64,000 nucleotides of DNA, taken from Beta vulgaris subsp. vulgaris. Lineage: Eukaryota; Streptophyta; Magnoliopsida; Caryophyllales; Amaranthaceae. Positions 35,049-46,782 of this stretch are shown here, one piece after another. The stretch covers positions 10,942,779 to 11,006,778 of the forward strand of contig NC_079206.1 of NCBI RefSeq assembly GCF_026745355.1. Direction: 5' to 3'. Below the pieces are notes generated by a model that had not been told where the DNA came from, made no database searches, and saw only the letters and a program-made list of their open reading frames with translations. Positions within the stretch are counted from its first letter, which is position 1; each line of letters begins with the position of its first letter. The position numbers and the translations under genes are program-made.

Positions 35049-35621
35049 TTAAATTTTAGAACATATGTGGTCAGTAGCACCACTGTATATAATCCACTTA
35101 CAATTGGAACATGAAATTAAACATGTACCTGCTACATTGGCTAAACTATTGATTGTCTGATTAGTGATTGGAGAAGGAGAATGATTCTGAGTTTGCATTA
35201 GGTTCAACAACTTTTGATCCTGCTCTTCAGTAAGTTGAGCTGGTTCATAATCAATTGACTGATCATTATCATCATCTCCATAGACAATAGCAACAATTTT
35301 CTTCCCTTTTCCTCCTTTGAAATTAGTAGGAAATCCATGAACTCGAAAACATCTGTCAATAGAGTGACCAGACATTTTGCAATGTTCACAATAGAATGGT
35401 GAAGGTCTCCTATATCCATCATAGCCTTTTCCAGCAGCTGTGGCTGGATTATAGGATCGTTGCCAAGTGTTAGAAAATGGTGGTCTGTATGGTGCAGGTC
35501 TCTGAGGTGCAACTTTTTTGTCTTCAGCATCAAATGCCATGGCATTATGACTAACATCTCCAGTAGTAATGTTAGTAACACTCCATTGTTTCTCTTCTTG
35601 AATTAACAACCTGTAAGCCAT
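35049..35621 (-). pseudogene. Copia nucleocapsid and protease
   Basis: Same frame as gag. It has the zinc knuckle CEHCKMSGHSIDRC and the end WIIYSGATDHICSKI, where the protease site reads SGATDH after IY (D of the usual DSGA is Y or shifted by one). A TAA at 35049 interrupts it; the frame goes on. Confidence 0.87.
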
Positions 35622-35639
35622 AGAGACATTAGGAAGAGG

Positions 35640-36293
35640 CTACATCATCAAGATGTTAGTCCTCACATTGGCATAATGTGTGTTTAACTTCATGAGAAGT
35701 TGAATAAGTCTCTCTTCTTGCTGTTGTTTCATGATCTTTTGACTAAGATTAGAAGTACAACCACTGCATGTACACATTAAAATTGGATTAATTCCATTTA
35801 GTTGATCACAAAGACCTTTAATCTGAGTAAAAAAATATGATACTGGATTTGATCCTTGAGTCAGTTCATGAAGAGTTTGTTGTATTGAATACAATTTTGC
35901 ACCTGAATTATGAGAGTATCGTTCTTCAAGATCTTTCCAGATCTCCGTTGCAGTGGTGAAATAGATGACATTTCTAGCAATAGTAGTGTCTAGAGAGTGC
36001 AAAAGATAAGAAATCACCATTGAATTGCATCTTTCCCAAGCAGCAAATGTAGGATCATCAGATGAACTAGGTCTAGTGAGAGTTCCATCAATAAATGCAA
36101 TTTTATTCTTACATGATAAGGCAATCTTCACACCTCTTTGCCATTCTCCAAAATTATCACCAGTAAACTTCACAGACACAAGAGAATTTGTTGGATTTTC
36201 ATAGGGGTGGATGAAATACACACTAGAAGGATTTTGTGTGAGTGGAATTGAAGAATTTGAAGAATTTGAAGGATTTGAGATTTGTTCAGACAT
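35640..36293 (-). pseudogene. Copia gag
   Basis: ATG at 36293 opens a serine/asparagine-rich N-terminus, then the copia gag region: VSVKFTGDNFGEWQRGVKIA, IAFIDGTLTRPSSSD, AWERCNSMVISYLLHSLD, EIWKDLEERYSHNSGAKLYS. It is interrupted by a single in-frame TAG at 35640 (ILMM, stop, PLPNVS) and continues in the same frame downstream. Confidence 0.9.
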
Positions 36294-36555
36294 TTTGTAA
36301 TGAAGCAGAAGAGAATTTCAAGAAATCAGAATGAAGATATTGAGAAATTATGATTGATTACTACATAATAATGAGGATTCAACAACAAAGAAATGATTTC
36401 AAACAACAATATCAAGATCGCAGCAAGAGATATGAATTTCACAGCAACAATATGATCAATTTTAGCATTCAAACAACTTCACAAGATAGAAAAAAAAAAA
36501 GAAGAAATGAAATCAGAATGATCAAAACTCAAAACAAATGATCGAAATGATTGAG

Positions 36556-36571
36556 CCAAGCTTTGATACCA
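36556..36571 (-). promoter_or_regulatory. primer binding site of the Copia element
   Basis: TGGTATCAAAGCTTGG on the minus strand directly after the 5' LTR, the initiator-Met tRNA type. Confidence 0.85.
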
Positions 36572-36861
36572 TGAAGAAATTCATGAACTAAACTTCATTT
36601 CAGCAATTGTAAATAATATAAAAGTGATTGAGAGGATTTAGAGAGAGAAAATGTGTAATAATTCCAGAATGAATATTATTACATCATTGCTTAGATTGAA
36701 CCAAGAAGACAGTTTATATACTACCGTCATTACAAGAAAAAGAGAAATATCTAGAGTTAGTTATAACAAGAAGAAAGTTTGTTATAACAACCTGCTGAGC
36801 TGGCAGTTGTAATAACCATCAAGTGGTTGTTTCATTAAGAAAAAGATTACATACATCAACA
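36572..36861 (-). repeat. Copia 5' LTR (31.6-36.9 kb element)
   Basis: 290 bp; about 14 differences from the other LTR, nearly all transitions. Contains a probable promoter for the element but no motif is singled out. Confidence 0.95.
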
Positions 36862-36866
36862 TCCCT

Positions 36867-38175
36867 TCAGCAATAACTCCCTCTATATATATTGGTGGCA
36901 TTAGTATATCTACATTTGTTTTTTGCATCTCCATTAATGTTGTCCACTGCCACCTATAGAGTCGGAGAGAATTAGGCAGTCATCCAGTCTCTTCTCTTAA
37001 TCCATTTCATATTTTCCATGATAACTATAATCTCTAATAGATCTGCATCATTACTCACAATATTTCAGCAAAGACCTTCAATCAAATGGTCTAATATGTT
37101 TTTGCAGACAGTTCCTATTCTTGCATGACGGCTAATAAGACAGAAAGAGGCATCTACTATAATAGTAAAGGAGTGTTTTGGGAAATTTCAAGGTCTGGGG
37201 GGATCTGAGAAGTTAAATTAGGAACATGTCTTGAGCAAGCGAATTTCGTGGCAAGGAAGGCAGAGTGGTGCCATTTTGGATCAATTTTAAGATCCATATG
37301 GTTAAAGACCCATTGGTTTATCCTGATCCAAATTCTCCAACATAAGAATGAAAAAAGCATAGCCCGAGGATTATTATACATGCATGTTTTTCATTTTCAC
37401 TGAGGATGTCATATCTTTAGACAACCATATTAAAGTTCATGTCATGAAAGTCAAGAGGAAGTTTGCATTTGTTCCACACATCTAAAGCTCTAGAACAGTC
37501 TGTCATGACATGCTCTCTTTGTCTTAGCAATAGTTTGTTAAAGGGGGAAATATGGATTATCACTAATTATTCTTCTTCTATGAAGAGATGATTTTGTGGG
37601 TATACCATTCCAGAGGCAAGCCATAGAAAATTTTGGATTTTAGGGTGACAAGGGGCTTCCCAAACGTTATTCTAGTGTAACTCTTGAGTCTAGGTAGAGG
37701 GGAACTTATTTTGCCATTCCTCTTTGTAAATCCTATTAGAATAAAAAAAATCTCCTTTGCAGCTCAATAGACTAGGTCCAAGGACAACTCACTAAGAGAC
37801 CAACTACCATGACTAATGACATTGCTCACCCTTCTAATCTCAACCTGATGGGTAATAGGACTATGGACCACTTTTCTAATGGCTCAAAGGGGATCCAAAC
37901 ACCACTCCAGAATAACACACAGATGCCCTTTCTAATACTATAACCCGAGTACTTAGTGAATATATCCCACCCTTTCCCCATATTTCGCCAAATGTGGGAG
38001 CCATTCCTAAAGGATTAAGGGGTGTCTCTATTTTTGCAATATGTATTGTATTTTACCTGGCAACGAGGTTACTAGAGGAGTGTATTTCTAACAAAGTTTA
38101 GCTAAAGCAATCCTATTTCATATGATATTTTTCCTTATCCTAATAACCCCAATATCCTTCGGGCCCACTATTTAC
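36867..38175 (-). pseudogene. decayed L1-type LINE, zf-RVT and RNase H zone
   Basis: Minus-strand coding remnants are recognisable although frames are broken: GKGWDIFTKYSGYSIRKG type wording near 37950, and at 37157-37381 LFSFLCWRIWIRINQWVFNH, the LINE segment between zf-RVT and RNase H. CLILSDSI near 36970 fits RNase H. It is the target of the Copia insertion at 36862. Confidence 0.65.
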
Positions 38176-39698
38176 TTTTTAGAGCACTTTTAACAATGAA
38201 AAAAAATGGTTCATGAGGATGAACCCTTTTTTTTTTTTTTTGCTTAATCATGAAATGGTAAAGGATTTGTACATGAATCGAGGCGAACCTATTCGATTTT
38301 CCGAATAATTCGTATGTTAAAATTCATCACGCCATGCTGTATGTGGGTAGAGAAAAAAAAGCAAAAAAAAAAAACTAAAACGGGCCACATGTCACTAGTT
38401 GATTGGAAGAAAGGCTGCTGGAAAGGCAAAAAAAATATTGGACGCCTGCAGGAAATTCTGACGCGCGTCAGAATTCCTGCAGCCCACTTACCTCACGCCA
38501 TTTGGCAGGTTCTTACTAGAATTTTTTTTCGCGCGATGCGTACTTCAATTTTTTTCGAAATAGAAACTTGATTTTCTTCGGCATAAGAGTCAAAATTTGA
38601 ACATTAGACATGCAAATTATAATTGTTTTTAGTTGCAAAATTTGATTGGTAGTTTCTGTCACTTAAGTCTCTCATCAATCTGTTTGTTTTTTTTTTACTT
38701 TTCAAAGTTAAATTCTATGAACAAAATAGAAATTTAATTGAATTTTTTATGACTTCTAATATTATAATTTTTTAGTTGATTTTTGAATTAAGTACAGTAC
38801 TTCATAAATTGTAAAGAAAGTGGACACTTTGATTTCAAGTCAATTTTTCCATAGGTTGTAGTTTATAAGTGAATTTTTCAGTTTTTGTAAATTTTTTATC
38901 ATTTTAGTGATTTGCATAACGTAAATTATGCAATTTTTTTAGTTGACTTGTGAGTGATTGTTATAATTATATTTTTTTTGTATTTTTGTTTGAAGCCCCC
39001 TTTGATTTGTAAGTGAATCTGTAATTTAGAATGAGAAGGGGGTAACATAGTCTCTTCATTCGGAGACACCATAACTCCCCCCTTCCATTATATAATAGAG
39101 ATATGTAGTACTTTAATTCTTAAATGATATTTTATATAAATATTTTTACTTTGATAATTAATCGCTATTATATAATAGAAAAAGATATGTCCAAATATAT
39201 GTAAAAGTTTCATTATATATAGGGAACACTATAAAAAAGTAAATAATTTTTTTCCTTGTCTAACTTCTAAATTTCAATTTCACTACAAATACACCTCTAT
39301 TTTTTTTTATCATGACCCACCATTAATTGTGAATGGTTCTTGAGAATAGTGATTTGTAAGTAAATTTTTGTAAATGTTTTTGTATGTATTGACGTTCTAG
39401 TTATTAGTTTTAGTTTGTATGTTAATTTTAAGTTATAATAAAGTTTCTGATTATTTGAGTGATTTGCGTGATTTTTATAACGTGATTTTCTCAATTGTAT
39501 GAGTGATTTGTAAAGTTTCTTCTTTTAAGTGATTTGTGAGTGAGTGTTGTAAATTAATTTTCGGTAGTTTTTTTGAGTGCCGATTATGATTTTGACATTC
39601 CTTTCGTAATTTAGAAAGGGAAGGGGGGCAAATATAATAGAGATAATTTTTCCTATGAAAAATATAAGGGTTACATTAATTGATAAACAAATGAGATA
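38176..39698. other. AT-rich spacer with recurrent GATTTGTAAGTGAAT-like motifs
   Basis: No gene. A 37-nt near-palindrome lies at 38446-38482. From 38600 to 39560 words like GTGATTTGTAAGTGAATTTT recur irregularly, and GGAAGGGGGG near a TATAATAGAGAT end occurs at about 39080 and 39630, suggesting one or two eroded transposon copies. Confidence 0.4.
38446..38482. repeat. near-perfect 37-nt palindrome
   Basis: Arms CTGCAGGAAATTCTGACG and, from the other side, CTGCAGGAATTCTGACG meet at CGCG with one extra A on the left. It is GC-rich within AT-rich surroundings. Confidence 0.8.
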
Positions 39699-39700
39699 TA

Positions 39701-39909
39701 CTTCCTCCGTTTCTTTTTACTCGCTACACTTCACATTTCACGGACTCCTAGGCAATTTTTGGAGAAGAGACAGGTAGAGAGTAAAAAGAAAAGGGACCCA
39801 TGTGGGAGGAGAGAGATAGAGAGAGTTTATTGCCCAAAAAAGAAGTGTAGCAAGTAATGTGAAACTTCCCATAATGGAAAGTGTAGCGAGTACAAAGAAA
39901 CGGAGGAAG
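39701..39909. mobile_element. Stowaway-type MITE downstream of WAK-C
   Basis: CTTCCTCCGTTTCTTTTTAC and the inverted right end CTTCCTCCGTTTCTTTGTAC, flanked by TA at 39699-39700 and 39910-39911; inner arms share GCTACACTT words. Confidence 0.9.
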
Positions 39910-40139
39910 TAATAAGGTCTTGCAAGTTGCAACCCAGCTATCTCGTCCTTGAACATTTCCAATTGAATAACCCAAACATGGATCGCCAAATAAAGACACA
40001 GTTCCACATCCTTCCAGCAGCTCTAAAGAGCAGCAAAACAAACAGAGTTCTAATCAATATGAAGATGGCTGCTCGGAGTCGCAGCTCCGATCGTTTTTTC
40101 TTCTCTTCATTTTCTTTTGGGGAGGGGGGTTTTCAATTA

Positions 40140-40565
40140 TTAACGAGGCCAATTGATCTCAGAAATCATATGCGTTTGCACTGAATATTGGCCAGAATAC
40201 TCCCCAATACTTTGATTACCATTAGAAGCATTTGAAGGTACTGGGTAAAGATCCTCTTGACCCGTTAAGCCCGTTGTCTCCTCCTCGTAGTTCCGTTCAG
40301 CCCAAGGATGCCTATTTTGCTTCCTCAAACCCTCTAACTCGAGAGCCACTTCCTTCATGGTAGGCCTATCATCACCCTGAACACTAAGGCATTTCTTTAC
40401 AAGTTTTGCCATTGTAATTAGCTGCACTTCACTAGCTTCCCTCACTAACTGAGGATCAAGGATTTCCATCAACCGATCTTCTTTCATCGACAGAACAAAG
40501 TACGTTGCCAAGTTTCTTTCTTCTATTTTCCTCTCAAAGGAGATATGTTTTTGTTTGGTTAAGAG
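40140..40565 (-). pseudogene. WAK-C exon 3, second part: end of kinase domain and tail
   Basis: Continues in frame once the hAT and one GTTAAGAG are discounted: [60 protein letters not shown] and a polar tail to the stop at 40140. Aligns end to end with WAK-A. Confidence 0.94.
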
Positions 40566-41664
40566 CAGGGGCGGAGCTAGCTTGGGTCACGTGGGGTCAC
40601 GTGACCCCGTGAATTAAAAAAAAAATTGAAGGATTTTTCGGGGAAAAAAAAACCAGCGCCCAATAGTCAGCTCTTCAGCGCTACTTCAATTCCCCTGTAT
40701 TCTTATCTGCCACTTTGGCCCACTTCCCAACTCCCAATTCCCATCAAATTTTCAATTAAATCAAATATTAAAAATCATTTAATTCTAAAACTTATCACTT
40801 TCTCCAATCTTCCTTTCCCAATACACCTTAGTATCTCACGCTCCTTCCTTCACGTTCACGAGTTCGATAGTTCAGTCTGTTAAGTCGCCGGAATGATGGT
40901 GTCCGTCAACCACCGGGACGCACGCTGCACGCCGACCAAGCGACCACACCGCACGCCCGCATCACTTCTCCAACCTCCACGACTCCGTGCATCAATCACA
41001 CTTCACAAATTCGAGGGTTTTATGTTTCTTTTGTTGGCTTTAGTGGATGGGAATTTTAAGGTTTTGGGTTTATTGATGAGATGATTAGGATTTTTTTATG
41101 TTTGTGATGGTGAAGCTACCAATTATGCGTATAAAAGATGTGGGTCTTTCAATGGTGTTCTTCTGTTTTGATCTTTTTTGGGAATGATCCCGGAAGATAG
41201 GAAGGTGATCAGGGAAATACTTTATGCTATCGACGTCGATTCGGCTTCTGAAGCCTCAGATGAAAATTTGGTATAAAATGTGCTTGTGTTTTTTTGTTGA
41301 GCTTATTTGTTTATGTATAAAAGTTTTGGTATATACTGTTCTTTCATGTGAATAAGTTGTTCAATTAGATTAGAGATGCTTTTGGAGCTGTTCAATGTAT
41401 GATTGTTCCATGATTCATGCATATTTTTGCATTTTTACGAGTGCATTGTTATGTGACTCATGCCTATTTTTGATATGAAATTTGTTAATTTGTATTAAAT
41501 AATGAATATAGAAAACGATGAGTGATACACTTAGATTAAAAAAATCAAAGGCAATGGAAAAACAACTCGATCTATGTTTCTTTACGTTGTAAAATTTTTA
41601 ATATTGAATATCTTTTGTCTTTTTTTTGTGACCCCTCGATTTGAAAATCCTGGCTCCGCCACTG
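40566..41664. mobile_element. hAT element inserted in the WAK-C kinase exon
   Basis: Ends CAGGGGCGGAGCTAG and, inverted from the right, CAGTGGCGGAGCCAG, a common plant hAT terminus. GTTAAGAG is duplicated at 40558-40565 and 41665-41672. 1099 bp, non-autonomous: no transposase, only a short GC-rich stretch at 40890-40980. The 15-bp TIRs differ at two positions. Confidence 0.96.
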
Positions 41665-42466
41665 GTTAAGAGCTCAGCAAGAACAACACCAAAGCTATAA
41701 ACATCACTTTTCTCAGTTAGCTGGCTTGTATGGAAATATTCCGGATCCAAATAACCCAATGTCCCTTGCACTAATGTTGTAACTTGAGCTTGATCTATTG
41801 GTATTAACCTAGAGGTGCCAAAATCGGCTATTTTTGTTGTATAGCTTTCGTCTAGTAGTATGTTGGTCGATTTAACATCTCTGTGAATTATTGGTATTGA
41901 TGCAGCTGAATGAAGATAAGAAAGAGCATCAGCAGCCTCCGAGGCAAGTCTAATGCAATTTGCCCAAGTTAGCCAAGATGCGATACCCTTATTTATATGG
42001 ATATGTTCAAAGAGAGTACCATTAGAGATGAATTCATATACCAGTAGAGGAACCTCGGTCTCAAGACAACATCCTAGTAGTTTCACCACATTTCGATGGT
42101 TGATTTGTGTCAAAATAACTACTTCGTTGATAAATTGCTCAACTTGAGATTGATCAGCAACTTTAGATTTTTTAATTGCAACTTCACGACCGTCTCTTAA
42201 AACTCCTTTGTATACTGTGCCATAACCACCTTTGCCTAAAATACGATCTTCACTAAAATTATTTGTTGCGACTTTTAACTCATCTGCAGAAAATATTTTG
42301 GACGACGACTCTGTTGCCCCTCCTTTCTGAGATAGTTGTTGTTTCAATAGGATTCCTCCATTTTGCTCAAAGAATTTCTCCCTCATTATTATAAGCTTCT
42401 TTCGTCTAATGCTAAAATATATCCAAGTCGCTAGAATAAGCAAGAATAAGAAGCCAAAGCTCATAC
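41665..42466 (-). pseudogene. WAK-C exon 3, first part: membrane helix and kinase lobes to subdomain IX
   Basis: Acceptor TTTTACAG before GTATGAGC at 42466. Hydrophobic helix [17 protein letters not shown], basic stop, then [63 protein letters not shown] and [15 protein letters not shown]. All catalytic residues are kept. It runs into the hAT element directly after ELLT. Confidence 0.95.
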
Positions 42467-42719
42467 CTGTAAAAGCAGTTTTAGGCAATAGGTTGTCACT
42501 TACGCAAATTATTTTTACATTAGAGTTCAAAATTAACACAAAAAGTTGGCTAAAACACACACTTGATCTAAGAGGTGAAACAGGCGTCTAAATTCACTTA
42601 GCGTAGAGTTGAGCTTTGCTAGATATATAATGGAAACTCCAGATAAGTTGCTCCTCATAGTCTAATGAGTAAGGTAAATATTTGATTAATATAAGAGGAT
42701 TTACTATCGTACGTACTAA

Positions 42720-44761
42720 GGTATGTTCTCCCCAGCTTATTTTCAGTTTAGTTAAGTTCAGTTCAGTTCAGTTTAGCTCCAATCAGTTCAGTTCAGTTCA
42801 GTGCAGTTAAGCTCAGTTCAGTTCAGTTCAGTTCAGTTGAGCTCCATTATTTTATAACCATTTTGTTAAATATTATTATTATGTTGGTATAATTTATTTT
42901 ACTAATTACTCTTATTATTATTATTATTATTATTACTATTATTATTATTTATTTTTATATCATTATTATTAAGTATTATTATTATTATTATTATTAATTT
43001 ATGATTATTAATATAATTTACTTATAACTATCATTTAAAAATATCCAAAATACTATTATTATTCATTGTTATTACTTATCCTTATAATTATTATTTAATA
43101 TTCATATTATTATTGTTTAAATATTATTTATATATTTAGGACCTGTTCTCCCCAGCTTATTTTCAGTTCAGTTCAGTTCAGCTCCAATCAGTTCAGTTCA
43201 CTTCAGTTAAGTTCACTTTAGCTCAGCTCCATTCTTTTATAACCATTTTGTTAAATATTATTATTATGTTGGTATAATTTATTTTACCAATTACTCTTAT
43301 TATTATTATTATTATTATTATCATTATTATTATTATTATTTAAATATATATCATTACTATTAAGTATTATTATTATTGTTGTTGTTTCTATATATTGTTT
43401 TGTTTATTATAGCTTTGCTCATTATTATTACTATTATTATTAGGAGGAACATGGTTTAGTTCAAAGCACAAATAAACCCACTTTTTTTAGCCCATAAACC
43501 AATCAAATCGCATCAAGACGGTTTATGATGTAATTTTCGTGGTCCAACCCAATTATTATTTTTATTACTAAATATTTTTATCTTATTAAATCTAATTATT
43601 AAAATAGTAATATTAATTTACTTCTTAGATATTATTGTTATTATATATCATCATCAAGTATTAATTATATATTAATACAAATAATATAAAATAATTATTA
43701 TTAATCATCATTATTATCATTAATTATTATTATTATTAATTTATGATTATTAATATTATTTATTTATAACTATCATTTAAAAATATTCAAAATACAATTA
43801 TTATTATTATTCATTATTATTACTTATCATTATAATTATTATTTAATATTCATATTCTTATTGTTTAAAATAGTATTCATATATTTATTACATTCAATTT
43901 AATTCAATTTAATTTAATTCAATTCAGTTCAGTTCAGTTCAGTTCAGTTCAGTTCAGCTCCAATAAGTTCAGTTCAGTTCAGCTCCAATAAGTTTAGTTC
44001 AGTTCAGCTCCAATAAGTTTAGTTCAGTTCAGCTGTTTTATGCCGAAGAGAACATGCCCTTATTACATTCAATTTAATTTAATTTAATTCAATTCAATTC
44101 AATTTAATTCAGTTCAGTTCAGTTTAGTTCAGCGCCAATCAATTCAATTCAGTTCAGTTCAGCTGTTTTATGCCGAAGAGAACATGCCCTTATACTATGG
44201 CATTTCTTGAATAGTATAAGGGTCTGTTCTCTTCGGCAAAAAAACAGCTGAACTGAACTGAACTTATTGGAGCTAAACTGAACTGAAATGAACTGAATTG
44301 AATTGAATTGAATTAAATTAAATTGAATTGAATGTAACAAATATATAAATAATATTTTAAACAATAATAATATGAATATTAAATAATAATTACAATGATA
44401 AATATTAATAATGAACAATAATAATAATAATAGTATTTTGGATATTTTTAAATGATAGTTATAAATAAATAATAATAATAATAATTAATGATAATAATGA
44501 TAATTAAGAATTATTATTTTATATTATTTGTATTAATAGATTAATACTTGATGATGATATATAATAACAATAATATCTAAGAAGTACATTAATATTAATA
44601 TTTTAATAATTAGATTTCATAATATAAAAATATTTAGTTATAAAAATAATGATTGGGTTGGACCGCGAAAATTACATCATAAACCGTCTTGACGCGATTT
44701 GATTGGTTTATGGCTAAAAAAAGTGGTTTTATTTGTGCTTTGACCTAAACCATGTTCCTTC

Positions 44762-44805
<44 letters not shown>

Positions 44806-44848
44806 AAAGCTATGATAAAAAAAATAATAATAATACTTAATAGTAATG

Positions 44849-44897
<49 letters not shown>

Positions 44898-45060
44898 GAG
44901 TAATTAGTAAAATAAATTATACCAACATAATAATAATATTTAACAAAATGGTTATAAAAGAATGGAGCTGAACTGATTGGAGCTGAACTGAACTGAACTA
45001 AACTGATTGGAGCTGAACTGAACTGAACTAAACTGAAAATAAGTTGGGGAGAACAGGCCA
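42720..45060. repeat. giant 2.3 kb palindrome of CAGTT-repeat fold-back elements
   Basis: Outer ends TGTTCTCCCCAGCTTATTTT (left) and, inverted, TGTTCTCCCCAACTTATTTT (right) face each other. The centre (about 44172-44237) is a hairpin with stem GCCGAAGAGAACATGCCCTT and loop near 44204. Between lie CAGTT/TTCAG tandem blocks, ATT microsatellites and a unique pair of inverted segments (43438-43560 and 44640-44765, e.g. GACGGTTTATGATGTAATTT). The left arm carries an extra partial copy (42720-43138). It lies in WAK-C intron 2. Confidence 0.85.
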
Positions 45061-45721
45061 TAGAGATGGCAGTGGGTAATGGACCCTACCCAGATCCGTG
45101 GATCCAGATCCATTTTTGACGGATCTGGATCCTCAAAATTTGGACCCTATGGATCCGGGTAGGATCTGGATCCTCCTTGAAAAAAACGGATCTAGACCGG
45201 GTCCTAAATTATTACCTAGATCCAGATCCATTTACCCATTTTTATAATATTATTATAATTTAATATTATATTTTGATAATATTATAATATTAGTTAGTAC
45301 ATGTAAAAACGGATTTTCGCTTGAATTTCGAATTAATATTTTAATTAATCTGTGATTTTTGTGCGAATTTAAAGGATACTAAAGCTCAAAAATTGGATTG
45401 ATAACTAATCTACAGTTTGATAATTGAATACTTATAACTAGTTGCAATGGTTAATTTTCAATAATTAAATGTATTTTTTGGTTGATATTAGATAACTTTC
45501 TCATTTAAAATCTTTAACTATTGTGAAAATTAGGTTAGTTTGAAGACAATAGGTAAGGATCCGTTTAGGACCCGGATCCATAGGATCCATACGGATCTGG
45601 ATCTGGATCCTAATTTTTATTACCCATTCGATCCGGGTAGGATATGGATCCTTGCCTAAAAAAAGAATCTGGATCTGAATCGTAGAGGATTCTGTCCAGA
45701 TCCTACCCATTGCCATCTCTG
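45061..45721. mobile_element. non-autonomous hAT element beside the palindrome
   Basis: Ends TAGAGATGGCAGTGGGTA and, inverted, CAGAGATGGCAATGGGTA. Flanks ACAGGCCA and AGAGGCCC match at 6 of 8 positions, a worn 8-bp duplication. The interior is built of GGATCCGGATCTGGATCC-like repeats. Same TIR family as the elements at 7577 and 14596. Confidence 0.82.
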
Positions 45722-46125
45722 AGAGGCCCTAAATGGTCACGCAAGAGCTTAATTTAAGACGATGGTGACTTTTATTTAGGGTAATTTAAAATATTTTAGA
45801 GGATGAGATTTATAATATATCTCTACAAAAAATACATGCATGTAACGTAATCTTACCTAAAACTTGCTTATCTACTATGTAAGATAAATCTAAGAAAAGG
45901 TATTCCCTAAAAAAAAAAAAATTCTAAGCAAAGGTAACTCTGATCCGACCAATTTCCCAAAATTATCTTCATTTAGATACGCTATGCAATCCCTTCGGAA
46001 AAAAAAAAAAAAAACGCTATGCAATATTATTTATGGACACTCGAGATCTTCGTCACCAATTTCATCCGCATATGTATGTGTTCGACAAATTTTTTTTTTT
46101 TCTCTCTAGTTTTGTAAATGAATGT
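45722..46125. other. AT-rich intronic DNA of WAK-C
   Basis: Nothing recognisable apart from short poly(A)/poly(T) runs. Confidence 0.4.
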
Positions 46126-46782
46126 TGTGTACATATACCAAGTTCCACATTGGAGATCCTAGTTTTATCACGATATACCAACTACATTAGTATGAGACCT
46201 TTCAGAAAAAAGCCCAAGAACAAATTCTTACGGGCCACGTCCAAATCAAACAATATTATATAAATGGTGGACCTGTAGGTGGACTCATGGATCCTACAAA
46301 TGGTATCAAAATCGACAGTTCAGTTGGGAGAACACGCATACAATGATGGACCCCTTGGTCGATTTGTTGGAGCACACATGGTGTAGCTCTAGGGCGTAAG
46401 TGCAAGTCTTTGGTGGTATTCTGTATGGTTCTCAAGGATGGGTGACTCAGTTAATAAATATTTGCTTGGTGTTTTGTGTCGGAAGACTTCTTGAAATTGT
46501 AGTGGTCTGGCAGCGTGTTTCGCAGGTTGGCAACGGTACAAGATGATTAGATGGATTATCGTTTTAGGGAGGCTTGTGGTCCTTGTTCTGTGTAGAGGAT
46601 TGTTGGATATACATCCCAAGTCGCGCATCGAAGAGATAAGGAGTTACCTAGTTTATAAGAGTTCGCCAACTATGTTATAATATGAGACATTTTGGGAAGG
46701 AGTTAAAAAATAAATTTGTGCAGACTAGGCCCAAAGCGGTCAATATCATACTAATGGTAGAGATGGACTTGTGAACCTTACA
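46126..46782 (+). mobile_element. TRIM (miniature LTR retrotransposon)
   Basis: Two short terminal repeats, 46126-46298 and 46601-46782, share ACATATACCAAG/ACATCCCAAG, a TATGAGAC(C/A)TTT block, AAGCCCAAG/AGGCCCAAAG, CAATATTATA/CAATATCATA and GGTGGAC/GGTAGAG. Primer site TGGTATCAAAATCGACAG starts at 46301. The 0.3 kb interior does not code. Total 657 bp. The LTRs are strongly diverged; no target duplication survives. Confidence 0.75.

Larger units (their letters stand above)
31635..36861 (-). mobile_element. complete Ty1/Copia retrotransposon (5.2 kb)
   Basis: Both LTRs are 290 bp (31635-31924 and 36572-36861), TGTTGATG to TTTCTTCA on the minus strand. The 5-bp TCCCT is duplicated at 31630-31634 and 36862-36866. 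Primer site TGGTATCAAAGCTTGG follows the 5' LTR and the tract TTGAGGGGGG precedes the 3' LTR. Gag and pol are complete in length but carry in-frame stops near 35640, 35049 and 34770 and shifts near 33580 and 32600. Confidence 0.96.

Noticed and set aside
39070..39640. Helitron 5' ends (TCTCTATTATAT) near GGAAGGGGGG
   Set aside because: No CTRR end with hairpin could be paired with them.
44837..45061. Open frame with a poly-Tyr run
   Set aside because: Translation of the ATA/ATT microsatellite and CAGTT repeats of the palindrome.
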